Origin: an uncultured Holophagaceae bacterium | GTDB lineage: Bacteria; Acidobacteriota; Holophagae; Holophagales; Holophagaceae | Length of the DNA: 23,709 nucleotides | Direction: 5' to 3' | Assembly: GCA_903927605.1 (NCBI GenBank) | Contig: CAIYNT010000049.1 | Coordinates: 1 to 23,709, forward strand | Shown: positions 14,421-21,254 of the stretch, piece by piece | Position numbering within the stretch: position 1 is the first letter of the stretch | Layout of the letters: each line of letters starts with the position of its first letter | Translations under genes and position numbers: made by a program | Notes under the pieces: model-generated | Database searches by the model: none | What the model saw: the letters and a program-made list of their open reading frames with translations, nothing else | Told to the model about the DNA's origin: nothing

Positions 14421-15437
14421 ATGGCCAAGATCCTGAGCCAAGAGGAAGTAGACGCGCTACTTAAATCCCACACCAAGCCGGCCGGAAAGGCCTCGGGTGG
14501 AGGGGGAGGGGAGCGGGGTGCGGCCCCTGCTCAGGCAAAAAAAGCCCAGGCCCAGCGCAAGGTCACCCTCTACAACTTCCGCCGTCCCGACCGGGTGAGC
14601 CGCGAGCAGATGCGGTCCCTCCACTTCATGCACGACCGCTTTGCCCGGAACTTCTCCAGTTCCCTCAGCGCCTACCTGCGCACCATCACCGAAGTGAACC
14701 TGGTGAGCGTCGAACAACTAAGCTACCAGGAGTTCCTGCTCTCGGTGCCCGATCCGACCTGCTTCAACGCCATCTCCATCAAGCCACTGGAAGGCGCACT
14801 GGCCCTGGAGGTGAACCCGACCCTGGTGTTCCCCATCATCGACAAGATGCTGGGCGGTCCCGGCGAGCCGCTGAAACAACTCCGCACCATGACTGACATC
14901 GAGCAGAGCATCTTCGACGGTGTCCTCAAGCTGGTGCTGGAGGACCTGCGCGAGGCCTGGCGGGGCATCGTGGACCTGGACTTCCGCATCCAGGCCCGGG
15001 AAACCAGCCCCCAGCTCATCCAGATCGTGGCGCCCAACGAAGTCGTGCTCCTCGTGGTCTTCGAAGTGAAGATGGGCCCGGTCAGCGGCATGATCAACTT
15101 GGCCATCCCGAGCATCATCCTCGAACCCATCTCCACCAAGTTCGACCAGGAGATGTTCACGGGCTACAAGAAGTCCTCCACCTTCGAGGAGGCCCGCCTG
15201 CTTCTGGCCAGCCTGAAGCGCTGCGGCATGGAAGCCGCCGCGGAGATCCGCGGCACGAGTCTCAGCATGGAGGAGGTGCTTCAGCTGAGGACTGGGGACC
15301 TGATCCCGCTGACCAAGCGCTTCGACGCAGAATTGGACCTCTGCGTGGATGGCATTCCACGCTTCGTGGGCCTGGTGGCCCTGAATCCCAATGGGAAACG
15401 CGTGTTCCAAGTGACCGGCAGCCGGTCGGAGGGGTGA
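14421..15437 (+). CDS. fliM: Flagellar motor switch protein FliM
   Basis: FliM is the C-ring protein that binds phospho-CheY and passes the signal to FliG. This 338-aa protein starts with the CheY-P-binding peptide ILSQEEVDALL (4-14). A Gly/Ala/Lys-rich linker (about 18-45) follows, then the CheC-like middle domain (about 50-235). That domain begins YNFRRPDRVSREQMRSLHFMHD and contains the FliG-contacting loop LGGPG (144-148). The C-terminal SpoA domain (about 255-335) follows, including SLSMEEVLQLRTGDLIPL. The start is 3 nt after the fliA stop. The stop is followed directly by the fliN-like gene. All conserved features are intact. Confidence 0.95.
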   Translation: MAKILSQEEVDALLKSHTKPAGKASGGGGGERGAAPAQAKKAQAQRKVTLYNFRRPDRVSREQMRSLHFMHDRFARNFSSSLSAYLRTITEVNLVSVEQLSYQEFLLSVPDPTCFNAISIKPLEGALALEVNPTLVFPIIDKMLGGPGEPLKQLRTMTDIEQSIFDGVLKLVLEDLREAWRGIVDLDFRIQARETSPQLIQIVAPNEVVLLVVFEVKMGPVSGMINLAIPSIILEPISTKFDQEMFTGYKKSSTFEEARLLLASLKRCGMEAAAEIRGTSLSMEEVLQLRTGDLIPLTKRFDAELDLCVDGIPRFVGLVALNPNGKRVFQVTGSRSEG

Positions 15438-16370
15438 ATGATGGATGCCCGAGACACTGAACTCTTCCAGAAGGTTGGCGGCGCCTTCGCCGAAAGCATG
15501 GCCTCCGTGTTTTCCATGCTCACGGGGCGCGAGTTCCAGATGAAGTCGGTACCAGGGGAGTTGCTGGAGACACCGGCCATCGCGGCCCTTCACGAAGGCA
15601 CCGGGATCCTCGTCAAGGCCAACTACCAGAAGGGGCTGAGCGGCACCCTCTTCTTCACCCTGCCCCTCAAGGAAGGCACCATGCTGGTGGACCTCATGCT
15701 GGGGGGTGAAGGGGCGCCCGCTGATGAACTGGTGGGCGACTCCAAGGATGCCCTGGCGGAGACCTTCAACCAGGTCATGGGCAGCGCCAATCAGACTTTG
15801 TCAGACCTGGCCGGCGAGACCTTCGCCATCGCCAATGTGGAGATCCTGGCCATGGCGCCGGATGCTGCGGCCTTCGCGGAGCAATTGGGGCAGGGCGGCT
15901 TCCAGGACATCACGCTGCCCACCACTCAGGACTCCCTGAACACGACGGTCCATCTCCTGTTCCCGGATCTCCTTCTGCAGCAGCTCAAGCGGAAGCTGGG
16001 CCTGGGCGAGACCCCCGCGCCAGCCCCGGAGCCTGCACCGGCCTCTGTGGCCGCCACCCTGGCCGCACCTCCGCGCCAGGCGCCCGTGGCCTCCGGACCC
16101 TCGACCGACTCCGGCAACCTGGACCTGCTGCTGGACATCCAGCTCCCGGTGGTGGTGCGGATGGGGCAGACCGAAATGCAGATGGGGGAACTCCTGAAGC
16201 TGACCCCCGGCTCCATCCTCGAACTGAACCGCAGCGCCGATGCGCCCGTGGAGCTGCTGGTCAATGGCAAGCTCATCGCCAAGGGCGAGGTGGTGGTGGT
16301 GGACGGCAACTTCGCCTTCCGGATCACCGAGATCGATACCCGCGCCGCCAGGATCCGCAGCCTGGCTTGA
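15438..16370 (+). CDS. fliN: FliN/FliY-type switch protein with N-terminal CheC-like domain
   Basis: A 310-aa C-ring component, much longer than the usual FliN (about 100-140 aa). The C-terminal SpoA domain (about 226-308: LDLLLDIQLPVVVRMGQTEM, LLKLTPGSILELN, VELLVNGKLIAKGEVVVVDG) is classical FliN. A Pro/Ala linker (191-225) links it to an N-terminal CheC/FliY-like domain (about 5-185). This carries one phosphatase-type half-site, D104-x3-E108-x2-N111 (DALAETFN). The proline expected 22 residues later is not in place and the first half-site is not evident, so CheY-P phosphatase activity is uncertain. The N-terminal CheY-binding peptide of Bacillus FliY is absent. GGAGGGG (15428-15434) is better spaced for the second ATG at 15441 than for 15438. 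It directly follows fliM. Confidence 0.88.
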   Translation: MMDARDTELFQKVGGAFAESMASVFSMLTGREFQMKSVPGELLETPAIAALHEGTGILVKANYQKGLSGTLFFTLPLKEGTMLVDLMLGGEGAPADELVGDSKDALAETFNQVMGSANQTLSDLAGETFAIANVEILAMAPDAAAFAEQLGQGGFQDITLPTTQDSLNTTVHLLFPDLLLQQLKRKLGLGETPAPAPEPAPASVAATLAAPPRQAPVASGPSTDSGNLDLLLDIQLPVVVRMGQTEMQMGELLKLTPGSILELNRSADAPVELLVNGKLIAKGEVVVVDGNFAFRITEIDTRAARIRSLA

Positions 16371-16680
16371 TATTATCCGGGGGTTCCTCGCTGCGCGAAT
16401 ACCCCCGGGCCCCCGCGCTCAGCCCGGCGGAGCCGGGCTTCGCTTGCCCCCGCTTGCGGGGAAGACCGCGCCAAGTGGAGGGCGCCGCACGCCTCTATGG
16501 GCGCAACGCAATGCGCGGCTTCCACCCGCCAGGGGCTCGTGGCCATGGAGCCTCCCCCTGGGTACCCCCGCTCTGCGCCCCGGCGCATTCGGGCTTTGGG
16601 GGGCGGGATGCAGCCGCAGCAGCCATCCGCAGGGCATTGTGGCTGAATGACCACAGGGTGAGTGGGGCCCGCCGCCGCAG
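16371..16680. repeat. Non-coding GC-rich hairpin cluster between fliN and glmS
   Basis: The 382-bp gap has no convincing gene. It contains several strong inverted repeats: CCGGGGGT/ACCCCCGG (16377-16384 with 16401-16408), AGCCCGGC/GCCGGGCT (16421-16439, GGA loop), CCCCGC/GCGGGG (16448-16461, TT loop) and CCAGGGG/CCCCTGG further on. The first may help end the flagellar transcript, but no T-run follows. The whole region looks like a compound palindromic repeat or a structured RNA. Short frames in it have no ribosome sites or recognisable motifs. The glmS promoter lies just downstream of it. Confidence 0.6.
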
Positions 16681-16700
16681 CCAGGGTGTACGGCACTACA

Positions 16701-16729
16701 TTGGATCCTGGGACCTGCCACGCTAAGTT
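16701..16729 (+). promoter_or_regulatory. Sigma-70-type promoter for glmS
   Basis: TTGGAT (16701-16706) and TAAGTT (16724-16729) are separated by exactly 17 bp, each with four of six matches to the consensus hexamers. Start of transcription would be about 16736, giving a leader of about 17 nt that contains GGGAG (16742-16746) before the glmS ATG. No glmS ribozyme would fit in so short a leader. Confidence 0.55.
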
Positions 16730-16752
16730 GGGTCTGTGATCGGGAGCCAGCC

Positions 16753-18585
16753 ATGTGCGGAATCGTCGGATACATCGGGCAGCAGGGTGCCGCGGGCATC
16801 CTGGTAAATGGACTGCGGAGCCTGGAATACCGTGGCTACGACAGCGCGGGCGTGGCTCTCGCCTCGGGTTCCGGTGAGTTCAAGATCATCCGTGCCTCCG
16901 GCAAGCTGGCCAACCTCGCGGCCAAGGTGAACATCTCGGATCCCACCCCGCTCGGCATCGGCCATACGCGGTGGGCCACCCACGGCCGCCCCACCGAGGA
17001 GAACGCCCATCCCCACTGCAGCTCGGACGGCCAGGTGGTGGCGGTCCACAATGGCATTTTCGAAAATTTCCTCGAACTGCGCGCGGAACTGACGGCCGCC
17101 GGAGAGTCGTTCCAGTCCCAGACCGACACCGAATGCTTCCCGGTGATGGTCTCTCACTTAATGAAGCAAGGCCGCTCCTTCCCGGAGGCCTTCCGGGAGG
17201 CCGTGGGCCGCATGGACGGCATCTACGCCCTGGCCTGTCTGCACGCCTCGGATCCCGACCGCATCCTGGCCGCCCGCAGTGGCCCACCCATGGTACTGGG
17301 CCTGGGCGATGGCGAGACCTTCCTTGCCTCGGACGTGGTGCCCCTCCTGCCCCACACCCGCCGCGTGATCTTCCTGGAGGATGGTGATCTCGTGGAGCTT
17401 ACCCGCAGCGGCGCGCGGATCTACCGCCTGGATGGCAGTGCAGTCGAGCGCCCGGTCCTCACCATTCCCTATGACCCCGTGGCGGCTGAGAAGGGCGGCT
17501 ACAAGCACTTCATGCAGAAGGAGATCTTTGAGCAGCCGCAGGCGCTGTCCAATACCCTGCTCAACCGGCTGCCGCTGGACGGCGAATCCATCCCCCTCGA
17601 CCTGCCCTTCACCGCCCAGGAGCTCGCGGACCTGAACCGCATTCACATCGTGGCCTGTGGCACCAGCTGGCATTCCGGGCTCGTCGGCAAGTTCCTCATC
17701 GAACAGCTGAGCCGCGTGGCCGTCGAAGTGGACTACGCCAGCGAGTACCGCTATCGCGAGCCCGTGATCCAGCCGGGCACGCTCATCATCGGGATCACCC
17801 AGAGCGGCGAGACCGCCGACACCCTGGCCGCGATGAAGGAGGCCTCCGCCCGGGGTGCCCGCACGCTGGCCATCTGCAATGTCATGGGCTCCACCGCCAC
17901 CCGGCAGTGCGAGGCCACCATCCTCACGCACGCGGGACCCGAGATCGGGGTGGCCTCCACCAAGGCCTTCACCACCCAGCTCGCCGTGCTCACCCTCCTG
18001 GCCCTCAAGCTGGGCGAAGCCAAAGGCACGGTGGATCCGCAGCTCAAGGCCGAACTGCTCCAGGGCCTGCGGGAGCTCCCGGCGCACCTGGAACGGCTGA
18101 ATTCCCTGGAGCCGAAAATCATCCAGTGGGCCCAGCGCTGGCAGGATGCCACCGATTTCCTCTATCTGGGTCGGGGCCCCTGCTACCCCATCGCCCTGGA
18201 AGGGGCCCTAAAGCTGAAGGAGATCTCCTACATCCACGCCGAGGGCTACCCGGCGGGCGAGATGAAGCACGGCCCCATCGCCCTCATCGACAAGACGCTG
18301 CCGGTGGTGGCCCTCATGCCCAGGGATGCCCACCGGGACAAGACCCTCAGCAACCTCCAGGAGGCCGCCGCCCGCGATGGGCGCATCCTGGCCCTCGTCA
18401 CGGAAGGCGACACGGGCCTTTCGGGCATCGCCGAAGATGTGCTGGAACTGCCCGCGGTCCACCCCTGGCTGACTCCCATTGTCTATGTCGTCCCCCTGCA
18501 GTTGCTGGCCTATCACATCGCCGTGCTGCGTGGCTGCGATGTGGACCAACCCAGGAATCTGGCGAAGAGCGTAACCGTAGAGTGA
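16753..18585 (+). CDS. glmS: Glutamine-fructose-6-phosphate aminotransferase (isomerizing)
   Basis: GlmS makes glucosamine-6-phosphate from fructose-6-phosphate and glutamine, the first step toward UDP-GlcNAc for peptidoglycan and lipopolysaccharide. The 610-aa protein starts MCGIVGYIG, with C2 as the N-terminal nucleophile. The class II glutaminase domain (1-240) includes LEYRGYDSAG, HTRWATHG and NGIFENF. Two SIS domains follow, with CGTSWHSG, TQSGETADT, EIGVASTKAFTTQ and the isomerase block EISYIHAEGYPAGEMKHGP. It ends PRNLAKSVTVE as in other GlmS. It is complete and of normal length, with its own promoter and GGGAG ribosome site. It may supply substrate for the cell-wall polymers that the upstream deacetylase modifies, but no direct link is shown. 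Confidence 0.97.
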   Translation: MCGIVGYIGQQGAAGILVNGLRSLEYRGYDSAGVALASGSGEFKIIRASGKLANLAAKVNISDPTPLGIGHTRWATHGRPTEENAHPHCSSDGQVVAVHNGIFENFLELRAELTAAGESFQSQTDTECFPVMVSHLMKQGRSFPEAFREAVGRMDGIYALACLHASDPDRILAARSGPPMVLGLGDGETFLASDVVPLLPHTRRVIFLEDGDLVELTRSGARIYRLDGSAVERPVLTIPYDPVAAEKGGYKHFMQKEIFEQPQALSNTLLNRLPLDGESIPLDLPFTAQELADLNRIHIVACGTSWHSGLVGKFLIEQLSRVAVEVDYASEYRYREPVIQPGTLIIGITQSGETADTLAAMKEASARGARTLAICNVMGSTATRQCEATILTHAGPEIGVASTKAFTTQLAVLTLLALKLGEAKGTVDPQLKAELLQGLRELPAHLERLNSLEPKIIQWAQRWQDATDFLYLGRGPCYPIALEGALKLKEISYIHAEGYPAGEMKHGPIALIDKTLPVVALMPRDAHRDKTLSNLQEAAARDGRILALVTEGDTGLSGIAEDVLELPAVHPWLTPIVYVVPLQLLAYHIAVLRGCDVDQPRNLAKSVTVE

Positions 18586-18701
18586 GGTCGTGGCCCTCCT
18601 CGCCCGGGGGTCATGAAAAGAATTTCCCAAGAATTCACGGCAGGAATCGTACGACGCACCAAGTTGGAATCGGCTGAAGGCGCCTTGACCCGGAGGCTGC
18701 G

Positions 18702-18818
18702 ATGGCTGCCCATTCCTTCCACCACCAGGAGCTCGAACATTCCGCGATGCTCGACTGGGTGCTTGTCCTGACCGGAGCCCTCCTCGCCTGGCTGCTCTGG
18801 CCCGTTTCCTTCCGTTGA
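18702..18818 (+). CDS. Small His-containing single-helix membrane protein (38 aa)
   Basis: A small ORF with a strong Shine-Dalgarno CGGAGG (18691-18696) five bases before ATG 18702, stop TGA 18816-18818. The product begins MAAHSFHHQELEHSAM, rich in His and Glu, and ends with one hydrophobic helix (DWVLVLTGALLAWLLWPV) followed by SFR. It is like the protein encoded just downstream (18896): both have an N-terminal His-rich part, LEH, then DW followed by a Leu/Val/Trp helix with a central G-x-L-x-A. I do not know a family for it. A frame starting at ATG 18613 overlaps it, but its product has no helix and looks less natural. Metal binding through the histidines is possible but only inferred. Confidence 0.6.
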   Translation: MAAHSFHHQELEHSAMLDWVLVLTGALLAWLLWPVSFR

Positions 18819-18895
18819 TCCATCTTTCCCGGGCGTCCTCCCTTCCGCGGACCCATCCTTGAAGCGGACAGCAGTGCCCAGGAGGGGAGGTTGCC

Positions 18896-19042
18896 ATGGC
18901 CACGCATCTTCATTTCCATCCTCATACCCATCCCCATACCCCGATCCGCTGGTTCGCGTTGGAGCATCCGTACGCAGGAGACTGGCTGATCCTGGTCTTC
19001 GGCACCCTGGCCGCCCTTGTGCTCTGGCTCTGGAATTCCTGA
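18896..19042 (+). CDS. Small His-rich single-helix membrane protein (48 aa)
   Basis: A small ORF with a very strong ribosome site, GGAGGGGAGG (18881-18890), five bases before ATG 18896; TGA at 19040-19042. The N-terminus has alternating histidines (HLHFHPHTHPHTP, residues 4-16), typical of metal-binding tails. IRWFALEHPYAG follows, then one membrane helix (DWLILVFGTLAALVLWLW, about 29-46) ending NS. It shares the order His-rich region, LEH, DW, helix with the 38-aa product 77 bp upstream, so the two are likely tandem paralogues. Both end in a Trp-rich helix with almost no soluble C-terminus. The function is unknown; metal sensing, sequestration or a small subunit of a membrane complex are options. 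The tRNA-Val promoter starts 23 bp downstream. Confidence 0.65.
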   Translation: MATHLHFHPHTHPHTPIRWFALEHPYAGDWLILVFGTLAALVLWLWNS

Positions 19043-19065
19043 CGGGTCCTCCCTGCCCTGGAGGC

Positions 19066-19093
19066 TCGACAGGCGCGCCCATTCCGCTAGAAT
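19066..19093 (+). promoter_or_regulatory. Promoter of tRNA-Val
   Basis: TCGACA (19066-19071) and TAGAAT (19088-19093) with a 16-bp spacer, each five of six matches to TTGACA and TATAAT. Transcription would start at about 19100, six bases before the mature tRNA. Confidence 0.65.
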
Positions 19094-19105
19094 GGAGGCT
19101 CGCAT

Positions 19106-19180
<75 letters not shown>

Positions 19181-19193
19181 ATAAATAGGTGAA

Positions 19194-19232
19194 AAGGCCA
19201 GAATTTAACGGTTCTGGCCTTCACTGTTTTTT
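19194..19232 (+). terminator. Rho-independent terminator after tRNA-Val
   Basis: The stem AAGGCCAGAA (19194-19203) and TTCTGGCCTT (19212-19221) is perfect over 10 bp with an 8-nt loop. TCACTG-type bases and a run of six T (19227-19232) follow. It lies 14 nt past the tRNA CCA end. Confidence 0.85.
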
Positions 19233-19399
19233 ATGAGATCAGTGGGCCGTGTCCAAAAGACATCCTCGCACACTCCTGGATGTGGCACGGGACTCCTGGA
19301 CGCTTTGTCAGGCCAATCCGCACAGATCCTAGATTGCAGACCATTTGGGGCAGAGTGATTTGAGGACAGTGCCCTGGTAATCAGGCACATTGCTCGAAC
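19233..19399. other. AT-richer spacer with no gene
   Basis: No credible gene or RNA is seen. The stretch has lower GC than the rest of the window. It contains a direct repeat ACTCCTGGA at 19272-19280 and 19292-19300 (20-bp period). A minus-strand frame that crosses it runs into the tRNA terminator and has no motif. Together with the broken gene that follows, it may be debris of an old insertion next to the tRNA. Confidence 0.5.
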
Positions 19400-19842
19400 T
19401 CATTGTCTGGCTCCTAATGGACCCTCAAGGTTGATTACCTCAGATGTAGCGGAACCAAGAATGAAGCTCGGCAGATACTCCATTTGAGCGGACCTGTAGG
19501 CTTCGTAAGCCTGATAGTCATCCGAGAGAACAACCATTCCGCCCTGTGGATAGAACCAGACTGGAGGGAGTTCGCCGAGGTCAATCTGTTCACCCAAAGT
19601 ATTTGGATGAACTCCGCTCCATCGGGATGCGAGGATAGCCGAACCCTTCTGTAAATACCCAGGGATGCCGCACCTGCAGGCGCAGCCCGCGCCAAGCCGA
19701 GGGCCGCCGAAGCAAAGCGCCGGTCATCTTCATCCCCCCCTTCGATCCGGATCGCCGTCAGGATGCGCGGAGGATCAGCTGCCTGGGCGCCGACGGCCGC
19801 CAGCGCCAGGAAGCCGATGCCCAGTACGGTGCGAAAGTGCAC
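19400..19842 (-). pseudogene. Broken gene for a small secreted protein
   Basis: The minus-strand frame from GTG 19842 begins with a signal peptide (MHFRTVLGIGFLALAAVGAQA, cleavage probably AQA/AD, shown as 1-21) and then an acidic patch with IRIEGGDEDDRR. In this frame the last 50-odd residues look unnatural. A different frame (stop at 19400) reads as a natural protein end, including LGELPPVWFYPQGGMVVLSDD and YEAYRSAQMEYLPSF. The two frames would join if one base were added near 19597-19602 (CTTTGGG to CTTTTGGG), but a join nearer 19665 is also possible. The 3' part has lower GC than the 5' part. So this is either a frameshifted gene or a signal-peptide gene fused to foreign debris. It starts 4 nt after the STAS gene stop, in a GGAGGTG context. 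Confidence 0.45.
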
Positions 19843-19846
19843 CTCC

Positions 19847-20182
19847 CTAGAAGCCCGCGAGGGCCTCTTCCTCGGTGTCCTTCACTTCAAAGACCGAGTG
19901 AAGGCTGGTCATCTTGATGAGGCTGAAGATCTTGGAGCTCATCCCGCAGATGCGCAGCTCCCCACCCTTCCCCTTGATGGAGGTGTAGCAGCCGACCAGC
20001 TCGCCCACGCCGGAGGAATCCAGGTAACTCACCTTGCTGAAGTTGATAATGATCTTCCGCTCTCCGTTGGCCAGAGAGGTCCGCACCGCCTCGCCCAATT
20101 CCTGGTCGCCATCACCCAGGGTGATCTTGCCTTCAGGGTAGAGGATCAGTACATCGTTGTGCTTGCGTGTGTTCAGAATCAT
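19847..20182 (-). CDS. STAS-domain anti-sigma factor antagonist-like protein
   Basis: An 111-aa single STAS domain, the size of SpoIIAA/RsbV proteins. The order of strands and helices is typical: VLILYPEGKITLG, IIINFSKVSYLDSSGVGELV and GELRICGMSSKIFSLI. The phosphorylatable serine is S56 or S57 in YLDSSGVG. Relatives bind anti-sigma factors or kinases (RsbW/SpoIIAB) and are switched by serine phosphorylation. No such kinase or phosphatase gene is in the window, so its partner is elsewhere. The start is ATG at 20180-20182 with GAGG upstream; a longer in-frame extension to 20224 starts before the candidate -10 and is unlikely. It is divergent from flgB, so a link to motility control is possible but unproven. 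Confidence 0.85.
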   Translation of the reverse strand: MILNTRKHNDVLILYPEGKITLGDGDQELGEAVRTSLANGERKIIINFSKVSYLDSSGVGELVGCYTSIKGKGGELRICGMSSKIFSLIKMTSLHSVFEVKDTEEEALAGF

Positions 20183-20204
20183 AAGGGCCTCGGGGTGAGC
20201 GGCC

Positions 20205-20213
20205 AGTGTAGCA
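20205..20213 (-). promoter_or_regulatory. Candidate extended -10 promoter for the STAS gene
   Basis: On the minus strand TGC then TACACT (20213 down to 20205) makes an extended -10 (TGnTAnnnT). The expected -35 region is poor, which extended -10 promoters can tolerate. The transcript would start near 20198, with GAGG in its short leader. Confidence 0.4.
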
Positions 20214-20275
20214 AGCCTGCCCAATCTCGGGACTAGAGGGAATCCAGAACACCCGAGCGTTCCACCCCCACTTCA

Positions 20276-20292
20276 TCGGCACGGGCTCTGCA
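20276..20292 (+). promoter_or_regulatory. Sigma-54-type -24/-12 promoter before flgB
   Basis: CGGCACG (20277-20283), GGCT, then CTGCA (20288-20292). The GG (20278-20279) and GC (20290-20291) doublets are 10 nt apart as in TGGCACG-N4-TTGCA, and only two positions differ from that consensus. Start of transcription would be about 20303, 39 nt before the flgB ATG. The upstream side has about 90 bp of divergent spacer where an enhancer-binding protein could bind. Confidence 0.6.
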
Positions 20293-20341
20293 TCCTATCC
20301 CGGGAAGCCGGGGTCACCCGGTCCATTCTGCAGGGTGCTCC

Positions 20342-20761
20342 ATGTTCGACATCACCAGTGGCAACCAGATGATCCAGGCCATGGATCTCAGCATGTCCCT
20401 GGCCTCCAGGCGCCAGACCCTGATCGCCTCGAACCTGGCTAACCTGGACACGCCAGGGTACCGGACCCGGGACTTCAGCTTTGAAGGGGCCATGAAGTCA
20501 GCTCTTACTGGGCAAATATCGCCCATATCCCTGGTGACCACCAACCCCATGCACATGCAGGGCGGTTCCAATGGCTCTCTCCCACCCACCACCGACGCCC
20601 TTCAGCCCAACGCCGAACGCAACGACGGCAACGACGTGAGCCTGGACCGGGAGAACATGCTCCTCGCCCGGACCCAGAACAACTACCAGACCGCCTCTAC
20701 CATCATGCAGGTCGAGCTCCGGAAACTTCACTCCATCATCCGAGAAGGGACGGCGCACTGA
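20342..20761 (+). CDS. flgB: Flagellar proximal rod protein FlgB
   Basis: FlgB is a rod subunit between the MS ring and the distal rod, exported by the flagellar type III system. It is 139 aa, the family size. The N-terminal rod motif LIASNLANLDTPGYRTRDFSF (residues 28-48, seen as IASNLANLDTPGYRTRDF) and a C-terminal heptad-rich helix (NNYQTASTIMQVELRKL) form the usual coiled-coil ends. A weak AGGGTG ribosome site precedes ATG 20342. The TGA overlaps the flgC ATG by one base. It is the first gene after the sigma-54-like promoter. Confidence 0.95.
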   Translation: MFDITSGNQMIQAMDLSMSLASRRQTLIASNLANLDTPGYRTRDFSFEGAMKSALTGQISPISLVTTNPMHMQGGSNGSLPPTTDALQPNAERNDGNDVSLDRENMLLARTQNNYQTASTIMQVELRKLHSIIREGTAH

Positions 20762-21180
20762 TGAGCATCTCCCAGATTCTCGACATCGCGAGCACTGGCA
20801 TGGCCGCCCAGCGGCTGCGGGTCCAGCTCATCGCCTCCAACGTCGCCAACAGCGAAACCACCCGCACCAAAGAAGGTGGCCCCTACCGCCGCAGGGAAGC
20901 CGTGTTCCAGGCTCAGGACATGGGTTTTTCAGGTGCCCTGGCCAATGCCGGGGTCCGGGTCGCAGCCATCCAGACCAGCCAGGAGCCCTTCCTGACCCGC
21001 TACGAACCCAGCCATCCCGATGCAAATGCCGATGGCGTGGTGAACTACCCCAACATCAACCCCGTGGAGGAGATGGTGAATCTCACGGAAGCCAGTCGGG
21101 CCTTTGAGGCCAACATTGCCGTCGTTCGCGCTGCCAAGGCCATGGCTACCTCCGCCTTGGGCATCCTCAGCGCCCAGTAA
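20761..21180 (+). CDS. flgC: Flagellar proximal rod protein FlgC
   Basis: A 139-aa rod protein paired with FlgB. The opening region (IASTGMAAQRLRVQLIASNVANSETT) carries the rod/hook ANxxT-type motif, and GGPYRRREAVFQ is typical of FlgC. The C-terminal helix (VEEMVNLTEASRAFEANI) is the standard axial-protein end. Start TGATG overlap with flgB indicates translational coupling. A 74-bp spacer follows before fliE. Confidence 0.95.
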   Translation: MSISQILDIASTGMAAQRLRVQLIASNVANSETTRTKEGGPYRRREAVFQAQDMGFSGALANAGVRVAAIQTSQEPFLTRYEPSHPDANADGVVNYPNINPVEEMVNLTEASRAFEANIAVVRAAKAMATSALGILSAQ

Positions 21181-21254
21181 CCTGTCGGAATTTCGACTTG
21201 CCTCTCCCCCCCCTCAGACCGATCGTATGAAAGGCCTTTCCCCCGAGCCACCCC

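Noticed and set aside
18613..18771. 52-codon plus-strand frame beginning at ATG 18613, before the small His-rich protein
   Set aside because: It overlaps the 38-aa ORF in another frame, has only a G-run as ribosome site, and its product shows no helix or motif. It cannot be excluded fully.
19205..19390. 61-codon minus-strand frame after the tRNA
   Set aside because: It runs into the tRNA terminator stem, has no ribosome site and no recognisable motif.
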